A stretch of 7,316 nt of DNA, taken from assembly GCA_030424955.1 (NCBI GenBank), contig JAUHVS010000287.1, positions 1-7,316 of the forward strand. Direction: 5' to 3'. Every line of letters begins with the position of its first letter. The first letter of the stretch is position 1. Position numbers and translations under genes: made by a program. This document shows positions 1 to 6,475 of the stretch, one piece after another. The notes beneath the pieces are model-generated. The model saw only the letters and a list, made by a program, of their open reading frames with translations. It did not search any database and was not told the DNA's origin. Source of the stretch: a bacterium. GTDB taxonomy: Bacteria; Myxococcota_A; Bradymonadia; UBA7976; UBA1532.

Positions 1-567
1 CTTGAAGCTGCGGTATGGCACGGACGACACCATCAGCCCCGCCAGCGTGAGGGCGCCCAGGGCCGCGGCGTGGGCGGGCACCGGCAGATCCGCGGCGACG
101 GCGCCCAGGGCGATGGCCGCGGGGATCGTCACCGCCAGGCCGCTGAAGCGCGCCGGCCCCACCGGCTTGGGCGCGCCCGCCCCAGCAGCCACCGTGAACC
201 GCGCCAGCCGGGTGGCCGCCGCCGCGATCAGCGCCGCCACCGCCAGCAGGCCCAGGGGGCCCGCGGCCGACAGCTTCCAGGCGTACAGCGTCAGCGCCGG
301 GGCCACGCCGAAGGTCACCAGATCGGCCAGGGAGTCGAGCTGGGCGCCGAAGGCGTTGTCGGCCCCCAAGGCCCGCGCGGCGCGGCCATCGAACAGATCG
401 CACACCAGCCCCGCGAACACGCAGGCGGCGGCGATCCACAGGGGCTGGCCGGCGGCCACCACGCCCAGGGCGGTGGCGCCGAACAGCAGGTTGCCGAGGG
501 TCAGGGCGTTGGGGATCACCCGGGCCGCGCGGCGGCGGGCGGGCGAGGTGTCGGTGGGCTGGCTCAT
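1..567 (-). CDS. pssA: CDP-diacylglycerol--serine O-phosphatidyltransferase, C-terminus cut by window edge
   Basis: Integral membrane enzyme that transfers the phosphatidyl group from CDP-diacylglycerol to L-serine, giving phosphatidylserine, the precursor of phosphatidylethanolamine. The visible 189 residues carry the complete CDP-alcohol phosphatidyltransferase signature: D57xxD60-G61xxA64-R65, then G74xxxD78xxxD82; the aspartates bind the catalytic metals. An N-terminal IPNALTLGN stretch, an ARF element near residue 122 and the SSVPYRSFK segment at 181-189 are typical of bacterial PssA rather than of PgsA or cardiolipin synthases. Hydrophobic segments lie near 22-55, 83-118 and 143-180. 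The ATG is preceded by GGAG at suitable spacing. The frame is open to the left edge, so the C-terminal end and stop are missing. It lies on the same strand as, and 213 bp downstream of, the lipoprotein gene; no psd gene is visible beside it. The family call is firm from the motif; the exact substrate is inferred from the flanking PssA-like segments. Confidence 0.92.
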   Translation of the reverse strand, partial: MSQPTDTSPARRRAARVIPNALTLGNLLFGATALGVVAAGQPLWIAAACVFAGLVCDLFDGRAARALGADNAFGAQLDSLADLVTFGVAPALTLYAWKLSAAGPLGLLAVAALIAAAATRLARFTVAAGAGAPKPVGPARFSGLAVTIPAAIALGAVAADLPVPAHAAALGALTLAGLMVSSVPYRSFK

Positions 568-780
568 GGTCTTCTCCGTCAACAGCCGCCTGATGTGCAG
601 GCACCCCGGGCTTGAGCAACCGCCGTGCCAAGGCCGCGCAGCCCCACTGTGAACGGATCGGTCAGGGTTTCTGGGCCGCCCCGTGCCGCCCGGTCACAGG
701 CGGCCGTGCCCGAGGGGCACCGTGCGAAGCGCAGGTGGCGGGGGTGCGCAGGCCGCGGCGCGGCCCGCAGGGTGCGCAGG
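568..780. other. Intergenic gap between the lipoprotein gene and pssA, with hairpins
   Basis: This 213-bp gap holds no convincing gene. It lies downstream of the lipoprotein stop and upstream of pssA, both on the minus strand. Two perfect short inverted repeats are present: GTGCCC at 706-711 with GGGCAC at 715-720, and GGCCGC at 751-756 with GCGGCC at 760-765. Neither is followed by a T-run on the minus strand, so neither is a canonical intrinsic terminator, though GC-rich genomes often lack the T-run. I see no strong -35/-10 pair for pssA. The pssA ribosome binding site (GGAG) lies within about 10 bp of its ATG. Confidence 0.6.
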
Positions 781-781
781 C
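742..781. repeat. 12-bp direct repeat flanking a GC-rich hairpin
   Basis: GGGTGCGCAGGC occurs at 742-753 and again at 770-781, the second copy ending on the first base of the lipoprotein stop codon. A shorter GCGCAGG also occurs at 729-735. The TGCGCA core is self-complementary, so the two copies can also pair around the inner GGCCGC/GCGGCC hairpin (751-765). It may act as a transcript 3'-end structure for the lipoprotein mRNA; that is inference. In DNA this GC-rich, chance occurrence is also possible. Confidence 0.5.
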
Positions 782-3700
782 TACCGGCGCTCCCAGCGCA
801 GCTTGGTGCGCAGCGACCGGGTGCGGTCCTCGCCCTCGAAGCTCAGCGACAGGTGCAGGCCCGCGAGGTCGCGCAGGAAGGCGGTCACGGGCGAGCCCTC
901 GACGGGCAAGGGCGGCCACTTCGGGGCGACCTCGCTGCCGTAGATGGCGTGGGTGATCTCGCCGCCGGGCGCCACCGTGAAGGCCCCGCCGTGGGGGCTG
1001 CCGGGGATGTAGCCCAGCCACTGCAGCGCGGTGGCGTCGCGGGCCTCGGCCTCGGCGGCCAGGCCGGGCAGGCCCACCACCAGGTCCTCCCACGCCAGCA
1101 GGCCCGAGCGGTGGGCCCGCAGCCCCCCCCACTCCATCAGGCCCAGGAGCGTGCGGTTCAGCCAGCCGTCGGGGCCGGCCGGGCGCGCGTCGATGAAGCT
1201 CTGGGGGGCGTCCGCCTCCGGCGCGTCCTTGGCCGCGGGGATCGGCAGCTTGCCGTCCAGCGCGGCGTCGATCTGGGCCTCGAGGGTGGCGCGGTTGAAG
1301 GCCAGCAGCAGCACCTGCTTCGCCACGGCGTAGTGCACGGACACCCCGTCGCCGTCGATCTTCTCGCGCACGGTCACCACCTCGACGTCGCGGTAGGCGC
1401 CGCTGGGCCCCCAGTCGAGCATGCCCGGCGCCGCGGTCATGGCCAGGCCCTTCAGGGCCGCGAGCCCCGCCGCCAGCGCCAGCGGCTGGCCCACGTGGGC
1501 GCCCAGGTAGAGGGGCAGCCGGTCGATGACCTCCTTGCGGGTCTTGATGTCGCCAAAGGCGCCCGGCCGGTGCATCCCGGGCACCTCGCCCAGCGACAGG
1601 GCGGCGTCCCACAGGCCGCTGCGATCCGCGGTGCCGATCATCACCCAGTCGCCGAGCCAGTCGATGCCGATGTCCCGCGAGCCGCTGGCGGTGCGCCCCA
1701 GCTCCCCCAAGGTGCGGCGAAGCTGCGCGTCCTGGCCCACGGCCAGCACCACCCGCAGGCCGTCCGGCGCGTCGCCGGGCTGCACGCGCATCTTGCCCAC
1801 GTCGCGGGCGATGCGGTTGTAGTCGCTGCCCTGGATGAGCGGCAGCATGCGGGCGTCCAGGCGCAGCTGCTTGCCGTCCGCGCCGCGCATCACCCGCACG
1901 CCGATGGGGTCGATGAAGCCGCGCCAGTAGTTACGGTAGGTCTCGCGGAAGCGCTCGTAGGCGGCCACCTCGCGGCGGGTGGCGGTGGTGGCCTCGATCT
2001 CGGCGAGGGGGCGCAGCCGATCGGGCCGGCCCCACGTCTTCGACGACGCCCCGGTGGCGGGATCGAAGTCGATGGCGCCGCCGCCGGCGTGGGTCAGCTG
2101 GCTGGCGTCGAGCACGCCCAGGGCCACCAGATCCGCCGCCCGCTTCGGGCGCTCGCCCTGCAGCCAGCCGTACAGCAGCGCCGCCTGGTTGACGGCCATC
2201 AGCTCGGACCAGCCGGCGAGCCGGCGGCCCTGCAGGATCTTCGTGCGCGGCGACACCGCGTTCAGCACGAAGCTGTCGCTGAGGAAGATGAAGCCGTCCT
2301 CCTGCTCGGGATCGTAGCGGTAGAGCATGCGGAAGTAGCGGTACTCCCCGCTGGCCGCCAGGGCGGTGGTGGGATCCGCCTGCACGGCGAGCAGCGACGT
2401 CACGCCCGCCTCGCTGTTCGACAGCGCCAGCACCTCGGCGTCGAGCGCGACGCGGTACTGGTTGACCTCGCCGTCGGCCGTCCACAGCCGCCGCACGGCC
2501 TTGCCGCCGATGGTGAGGTCGCTGACCTTCACGTCGGGGCGCCGGGCCCGGGTGCGCGCCTCGTAGCTCGCCAGCGCCTGCTCGATGAGCGCGCCGTTGC
2601 GCAGGTGGAACAAGATCGAGACGTCGGTGCCGTCCCGCAGGAAGGGGTCGCTCGCGATGAGGGCCACGCCCTTCGCCGCCACGTGCCCCAGGGTCTTCGA
2701 CAGGCCCATGCGCTCCACGCCAAGCTGGCGCTCGTAGCGGGTGGCCAGGCGGCGATCGCCGGCGCGCTCCTCGAGGATGTGCGCCACGGGCCGCAGCAGC
2801 CCGTCGGCGTCCTCCGCCAGGCGCACGAGCGTGCGCAGGTCGTGGAAGTGGAGGTACAGGTGGTCGCCCGGCGCATACCGCGCCAGCGGCTCCACGGCGG
2901 GCTGACCCCCCAGGGCGGCCATCATCTCGCCCCACGGGTGGCCCGGCAGATCGACGGGCTTCACCTCGGCGAGGGGCTGCGCCGGCCCCGTGTAGTTGTC
3001 GGGCGCCAGGGCCAGGCCACGGTCGGCCTGCAGCGCCTCCTCGATGCTCGTCAGGCCGCTGTAGAGCGCCATGGTCTCGCTCAGGTCACTGCGGCTCGCG
3101 CGCTGGGCCCGCCGCCGGGCCTCGGGCAGCGCCAGGTTGGCGAGCCGATCGAGGCGCGCCGACGCGTAGGCGCTGAACAGGTCCTGGCGCTGCTGCCCCA
3201 CCACGGAGCGCGCCTTGAACCAGCGGCCCGCGGCCTCGAAGAAGCGCTGGGCCAGCTCGCCGCGCTCGGTGGCCGTGCCCGTCTTCACGGTGATCTGCAC
3301 CCGCGCGCCCGGATCGTGGCCAGTGCTCGGCTGCAGCCAGCTCAGGGTCAGCTCGGCCGGGGCCTTCGCGGTGCCCACCAGCCGCACGTAGGCGAGCGGG
3401 CGGTCGCCCACGCGTCCCTCGCCCGCCGGCACGGCGAGGCCGTGGCGATCGCCCTGCACGAGCACCCGCCCGCGCACCAGGACGCCCGCGGGCAGCCCCG
3501 AGAGATCGGCGGGCATGGCCACCTCGAGGTACAGCGCGCCGCCCTCGACCTTGACGGCCTCGGCCTGCACGGTGACCGGCGGGAGCACCTTGGGCGCCAC
3601 CTCACCGGACTCGCGCTTGAGCGACGGGCCGGGATCGGTGCGATCGGTGGGGCCGGTCGGCCCGGCGGCCGGCGCGGGGGACGCGCTGGCGGCGCCTGAG

Positions 3701-3810
3701 GCGGCGGCGCCGCTGGCCGGGGCGGTGGGCGGCGTCGCGGGGGACGGCCCGCCTTTGCAGGCCGTGAGCCCGACCGCGCCGAGGAACGCCAAACCGATGA
3801 ACGGGCGCAT
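781..3810 (-). CDS. Large secreted lipoprotein of unknown function, 1009 aa
   Basis: I do not recognise the family. The start is the ATG 4 bp after a GGAGG; it gives a short hydrophobic signal peptide ending in a lipobox (L15-T-A-C18), so the mature protein should be acylated at Cys18. Lys rather than Asp at the next position argues against retention in the inner membrane by the enterobacterial rule. Residues 20-62 are an Ala/Pro/Gly/Ser-rich linker, followed by a probably beta-rich region (about 70-180) and a long mixed globular part. Distinctive segments include HLYLHFHDLRTLVRL (317-331), GFIFLSDSFVLNAVSP (506-521) and NYWRGFIDPIGVRV (627-640). I see no catalytic motif, no tandem repeat and no transmembrane helix beyond the signal. 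Frame and codon use are intact throughout. It is divergent from the HExxH/HvfC-like gene and probably transcribed alone. The lipoprotein call is strong; the function is unknown. Confidence 0.88.
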   Translation of the reverse strand: MRPFIGLAFLGAVGLTACKGGPSPATPPTAPASGAAASGAASASPAPAAGPTGPTDRTDPGPSLKRESGEVAPKVLPPVTVQAEAVKVEGGALYLEVAMPADLSGLPAGVLVRGRVLVQGDRHGLAVPAGEGRVGDRPLAYVRLVGTAKAPAELTLSWLQPSTGHDPGARVQITVKTGTATERGELAQRFFEAAGRWFKARSVVGQQRQDLFSAYASARLDRLANLALPEARRRAQRASRSDLSETMALYSGLTSIEEALQADRGLALAPDNYTGPAQPLAEVKPVDLPGHPWGEMMAALGGQPAVEPLARYAPGDHLYLHFHDLRTLVRLAEDADGLLRPVAHILEERAGDRRLATRYERQLGVERMGLSKTLGHVAAKGVALIASDPFLRDGTDVSILFHLRNGALIEQALASYEARTRARRPDVKVSDLTIGGKAVRRLWTADGEVNQYRVALDAEVLALSNSEAGVTSLLAVQADPTTALAASGEYRYFRMLYRYDPEQEDGFIFLSDSFVLNAVSPRTKILQGRRLAGWSELMAVNQAALLYGWLQGERPKRAADLVALGVLDASQLTHAGGGAIDFDPATGASSKTWGRPDRLRPLAEIEATTATRREVAAYERFRETYRNYWRGFIDPIGVRVMRGADGKQLRLDARMLPLIQGSDYNRIARDVGKMRVQPGDAPDGLRVVLAVGQDAQLRRTLGELGRTASGSRDIGIDWLGDWVMIGTADRSGLWDAALSLGEVPGMHRPGAFGDIKTRKEVIDRLPLYLGAHVGQPLALAAGLAALKGLAMTAAPGMLDWGPSGAYRDVEVVTVREKIDGDGVSVHYAVAKQVLLLAFNRATLEAQIDAALDGKLPIPAAKDAPEADAPQSFIDARPAGPDGWLNRTLLGLMEWGGLRAHRSGLLAWEDLVVGLPGLAAEAEARDATALQWLGYIPGSPHGGAFTVAPGGEITHAIYGSEVAPKWPPLPVEGSPVTAFLRDLAGLHLSLSFEGEDRTRSLRTKLRWERR
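1123..1130. repeat. Eight-base C/G homopolymer inside the lipoprotein gene
   Basis: Eight consecutive C on the plus strand read as eight G in the coding strand, encoding the end of Trp and two Gly in a MEWGGLR segment. The reading frame is open on both sides with unchanged codon bias, so the assembled length appears correct. Such tracts are prone to slippage and to sequencing error. Confidence 0.7.
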
Positions 3811-3857
3811 GAGACCTCCAAGTGGGACCAGATGGCGCGGAGGATAGCCCACCCCCG

Positions 3858-3914
3858 CGGTGCGCGCACCGGCGCCGTCACAGCGCCGTGGTCCACCGGC
3901 GCCTTGGGGGCGCC
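3858..3914. repeat. 14-bp perfect palindrome plus three GGCGCC copies
   Basis: CGGTGCGCGCACCG at 3858-3871 is a perfect 14-bp palindrome. GGCGCC occurs at 3871-3876, 3898-3903 and 3909-3914; the last two form a 7-bp stem (CGGCGCC/GGCGCCG, 3897-3915) around a 5-nt loop. The 14-bp palindrome sits 12 bp upstream of the candidate -10 of the lipoprotein gene, about where a -35 box or an operator would be. A dimeric regulator site is possible but not shown; high GC content raises the chance of such palindromes. Confidence 0.4.
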
Positions 3915-4115
3915 GCCACGGCGGGCCCCGGACCGCAGGCCCTGCTGCACAGCCCGGGCCAGCCCCCGACGCCCGGGCCAGGGCGTGGGCGCGGCTGCGG
4001 CCGTGCGCCCGTACACTGAGCGCGCACACCCCCTGCACACAGCGTCAGCCCACCCGCCGGCCCACCGACCGGCTTGCGCCCCACGCCCCGGATCGCCAGC
4101 ATGCGCCGCCGCCCG

Positions 4116-4122
4116 AGGAGGT
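4116..4122 (+). promoter_or_regulatory. Strong Shine-Dalgarno sequence that sets the start of the HExxH/HvfC-like gene
   Basis: A GAGGAGG element is followed after about 4-5 bases by ATG at 4127. The open frame extends much further upstream (to 3860) without a comparable site and with low-complexity Pro/Arg/Ala-rich sequence, so 4127 is taken as the true start. Confidence 0.8.
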
Positions 4123-4126
4123 CCCC

Positions 4127-5767
4127 ATGGCCACGCCCCGCTTCCACATCCCCCAGGCCCCGGACGCCGAGCTCAACCGCAGCCCGGCCGCCGCCCTGAT
4201 CGGCCGCCTCGCCGCCGACAGCGGGCTGCTGCTCAGCCACTTCGAGCACCGCCACCACCTGCCGGGCCCCGACGACTGGATCCGCGACGATCGCCCCGAT
4301 CTGGCCGGCGTGCCGGTGTGGCGCGGGGGCCGGCTGGTGGAGCACAAGTTCCAGCACTTCCGCGGCGACAACCCCGTGGGCAGCTTCCACCCCGGGCACC
4401 GCGCGAAGTGGACGGCCCACGAGCTGTGCCACGGGGTGGTGGGCTTCGCCTGGGCGCCCGACGCCAGCCCGCTGTTCCACGTGCTGGCCGCGCGGCTCAA
4501 CGAGGTGGTGCCCGTCGCGCTGTACTACTTCTTCGACGAGGCCCACCTGCAGCGCTGCCCCCTGCACCAGGGCGGCGGGCCCCTCTTCGGCACCTGGTGC
4601 CCAGCCTGCGAGGCCGCGGCCCTGCGCGGCCCCGTCGCCGACGATCCGCAGGCAGCGCGCTGGCGCGCCGAGGGGCGGGCCTACGTCGAGGGCGAGCTGG
4701 CCGCCATCGAGCGCGCCGCGCGGACGGGGGATCTGGCCCCCCACCGGCACGCCACGCTGGAGCTGGAGAGCGACGGCTTCGCGTACGTCGCGAGCCACCT
4801 GCCCCGGCTGCAGTCCCCTGTCTTCGCGCGGTTCCTGGAGCGCTTCCACGGCCCGCACACCGGCTGGCACCGCGACCTGACCAGCCTCGCCGACCGGGTG
4901 CGCCAGCTCACCGCGGCGCTGGCCGACGGCGCCCCGCCCCCGCCCGCCTGGCCCGCGCCCCGCAGCGCGCACATCGCCCAGGACGTGGCCTGGCGCCTGC
5001 TGGAGGTGAGCCTGGACTGCGGCGGGGACGCGGCCCATCAGCTGCAGCGGCTGGCCGACGGGCTGGCGGACGCGCCCACGGATCTGGCGGGGGCGGTGGC
5101 GGGCTACCGGGCCCTCAGCGAGCGGTTCTACCTGCCGCCGGCCGAGGCGCTGTTCGCCGTGGGCTACGACCTGGTCGACGGCCTGGGCCGCGACGTCCCG
5201 CAGGTCGTCGAGGGCATCAGCCAGATCTGCCCGCACACCGAGGCGCTGCTCGGCGACCACCTGGACGTCGAGGCCCACCGCTTCGTGCACGGCGAGGCCC
5301 CCACCCGCGGGCCCGTCGCCCGGCGGTTCGCCGCGTGGCTGCACGCGCACGATCCGGGCGTGATCGCCGACGTCTGCCGCTACGAGGCCGCCACCGCCCA
5401 CCCCGAGCCGTCGGATCCGGCCGCCGAGGGCTTCGCGGACGCCCCCGGCGCCGACACACAGCTGCGGCGGGTGCGCGGGCTGGAGGTGCTCGAGCTGTCG
5501 GTGGATCCGCGGGCCGTGGTGGACGCCCTGGAGGGCGACGACGACGCGCCCGTGGAGATCAGCGAGACCCCGGTCGCCCTGGCGGTGCGCCGCCGCGCGG
5601 GCGGCGACGTGCTGGTGGCCGAGCTGAGCGCCGACGCCGTGGCGGCCCTGGAACGCCTGCGCGCAGGCCCGCTGACCCCCGAGGCGCTGGGGCTGCCCAC
5701 CGCCGAGCTCGACGCCCTGCGGCAGCTCGGGCTGGTGCTGCCCGCGCGCTTCGCCCTCACGCGCTGA
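4127..5767 (+). CDS. HExxH metalloenzyme-like protein with a C-terminal HvfC/BufC (DUF2063)-like region, 546 aa
   Basis: Seen: no signal peptide or membrane segment, so probably cytoplasmic. The N-terminal part carries H98-E-L-C-H102, a HExxH zinc/iron motif, with N125-E126 placed 24 residues after the second His, as in gluzincin peptidases (HExxH...NE). A C144xxH147-x10-C158xxC161 cluster follows and looks like a structural zinc site. The middle (165-330) is helical with a His-rich patch (H241, H244, H248). From memory of the family, residues about 336-430 resemble the helical domain of HvfC/BufC/DUF2063: a polypeptide entering through ALLGDHLDVEAHRFVHGE, then FAAWL and a DVCRYEAA helix like the usual 'ladlArlE'. 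Residues about 447-540 resemble its second, winged-helix-like domain (TPVALAVRR ... GPLTPEAL ... LRQLGLV). HvfC proteins partner MNIO (DUF692) enzymes in modifying Cys-containing peptides; HExxH proteins also include peptide beta-hydroxylases. The role is therefore inferred to be peptide modification or proteolysis. It appears monocistronic. Alternative: an unrelated peptidase with a chance C-terminal resemblance. Confidence 0.8.
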   Translation: MATPRFHIPQAPDAELNRSPAAALIGRLAADSGLLLSHFEHRHHLPGPDDWIRDDRPDLAGVPVWRGGRLVEHKFQHFRGDNPVGSFHPGHRAKWTAHELCHGVVGFAWAPDASPLFHVLAARLNEVVPVALYYFFDEAHLQRCPLHQGGGPLFGTWCPACEAAALRGPVADDPQAARWRAEGRAYVEGELAAIERAARTGDLAPHRHATLELESDGFAYVASHLPRLQSPVFARFLERFHGPHTGWHRDLTSLADRVRQLTAALADGAPPPPAWPAPRSAHIAQDVAWRLLEVSLDCGGDAAHQLQRLADGLADAPTDLAGAVAGYRALSERFYLPPAEALFAVGYDLVDGLGRDVPQVVEGISQICPHTEALLGDHLDVEAHRFVHGEAPTRGPVARRFAAWLHAHDPGVIADVCRYEAATAHPEPSDPAAEGFADAPGADTQLRRVRGLEVLELSVDPRAVVDALEGDDDAPVEISETPVALAVRRRAGGDVLVAELSADAVAALERLRAGPLTPEALGLPTAELDALRQLGLVLPARFALTR

Positions 5768-5782
5768 TCGGGTCGGCCGGAC

Positions 5783-5797
5783 CGGGCCTCAGGCCCG
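5783..5797. terminator. Hairpin in the convergent gap, possible bidirectional terminator
   Basis: CGGGCC (5783-5788) and GGCCCG (5792-5797) form a 6-bp stem whose 3-base loop is the stop codon of the minus-strand SDR gene. A second, weaker stem, GGTC (5771-5774) with GACC (5780-5783), lies just before it. No T-run follows on either strand, so this is not a canonical intrinsic terminator; its place between two convergent genes only 21 bp apart is the main support. Confidence 0.35.
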
Positions 5798-6475
5798 CAG
5801 GCCCTCGCTGCGCACCACCTGATCCACGCAGGCGGGGTCGGCCGCGATGCGCAGCAGCGCCGCAGCCAGGATCTCGTTGGTGGTGGACTGGTAGCGGGCC
5901 CGCAGCCGGCGCCCGCCGAGCAGGCCGGCCAGGCCGAGCGCGCCGTCTGCCAGCGCGGCCCCATAGCGCTCCCCTGCCCGGGCCTCGTCGCGGTCCCCCA
6001 AGATGAAGGACGGCCGCGCCGCGGTCCACGGCAGGCCGCTGGCCGCCAGGTGGGCCTCGGCGTCCACCCGCGCCTTCAGGTACGCGTTGCGGGTGCCCGG
6101 CTTGACCCCCTCGGCGGACAGGTAGACGAAGCGCTCGATACCCCCCGCCGCCACCGCGGCGTCGATGAGCAGCCGGGTCAGGCCGAAGTCCACCGACTGG
6201 TAGTCCCCGCCCTCCCGGGCCATGCGCTTGCGGGTGGTGCCCAGCAGGCTGAACACGTGGCTGGGCCGGTGCTGTGCCAGCGCGGCCGCCATGCCCTCAG
6301 GGCTCCAAGGGGCTGACGAGACGGTGGCCCCCAGCCCCTCGAAGCGGGTGGTCCACTCGCCCAGCCGGCCGCTGTCGGGGCGCACGTGGGCCACCACCGC
6401 GTGCCCGGCGGCGCAGGCCTGGGCCACCACCGCCCGCCCCGTGAGCCCCGTCGCCCCCGCCACAAAGATCTGCAT
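5789..6475 (-). CDS. NAD(P)-binding atypical short-chain dehydrogenase, HTATIP2/NmrA-like, 228 aa
   Basis: Cytosolic Rossmann-fold protein of the atypical SDR group. The N-terminus has the dinucleotide-binding motif G7-A-T-G10-L-T-G13 after a beta strand starting at residue 2. Further family features are an LLGTTRKR segment (78-84), VYLSAEG (118-123), the NAYLKARVDAE stretch (130-140), where Y132 takes the place of the usual active-site Tyr but the expected Lys four residues later is Arg136, and RPSFILGDRDEAR (154-166). These closely follow the HTATIP2/TIP30-like pattern, in which NADP(H) is bound and the reaction, if any, is usually unknown. At 228 residues it has the normal length. The ATG follows AGGAGG by 6 bases. 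It is divergent from the YhhN gene and convergent with the HExxH/HvfC-like gene. The fold is certain; substrate and enzymatic activity are not. Confidence 0.9.
   Translation of the reverse strand: MQIFVAGATGLTGRAVVAQACAAGHAVVAHVRPDSGRLGEWTTRFEGLGATVSSAPWSPEGMAAALAQHRPSHVFSLLGTTRKRMAREGGDYQSVDFGLTRLLIDAAVAAGGIERFVYLSAEGVKPGTRNAYLKARVDAEAHLAASGLPWTAARPSFILGDRDEARAGERYGAALADGALGLAGLLGGRRLRARYQSTTNEILAAALLRIAADPACVDQVVRSEGLRA

Larger units (their letters stand above)
3811..4126. promoter_or_regulatory. Divergent intergenic region between the lipoprotein and HExxH/HvfC-like genes
   Basis: This 316-bp stretch contains no gene I can support; the open frames that cross it lack a ribosome binding site and are upstream extensions of the flanking genes or of their antisense shadows. 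It must hold the promoters of both divergent genes. For the lipoprotein gene, TATCCT (complement of 3841-3846) lies about 30 bp before the ATG and could be a -10 box. For the plus-strand gene, TACACT at 4012-4017 is a possible -10, implying a leader of roughly 100 nt. Neither has a recognisable -35, so both are weak. Weak stem-forming repeats also occur: GCCGG (4056-4060) with CCGGC (4069-4073). Confidence 0.45.

Noticed and set aside
2..652. Plus-strand open frames across the pssA region
   Set aside because: The minus strand encodes a complete CDP-alcohol phosphatidyltransferase motif; the plus-strand frames are low-complexity shadows.
706..720. GTGCCC/GGGCAC hairpin as an intrinsic terminator
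   Set aside because: No T-run on either strand follows the stem, and the stem is only 6 bp.
625..3699. Plus-strand open frame of 1024 codons antisense to the lipoprotein gene
   Set aside because: It is rich in Arg, His, Gln, Ala and Gly with no hydrophobic core pattern, no ribosome binding site and no family resemblance. It is the mirror of a G/C-ending codon pattern on the other strand.
3811..4038. Upstream extension of the lipoprotein gene to a start at 4038
   Set aside because: It would bury the signal peptide and lipobox inside the chain; the ATG at 3810 has a GGAGG and gives a correct lipoprotein N-terminus.
3878..5401. Minus-strand open frame of 507 codons antisense to the HExxH/HvfC-like gene
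   Set aside because: Low-complexity Gly/Arg/Ala/Val composition and no ribosome binding site; the plus strand has motifs, a strong Shine-Dalgarno sequence and a sensible protein.
3832..6006. Plus-strand open frame of 724 codons overlapping the HExxH/HvfC-like gene in another frame
   Set aside because: Composition is almost entirely Arg/Pro/Ala/Gly, typical of an out-of-frame reading of GC-rich coding DNA.
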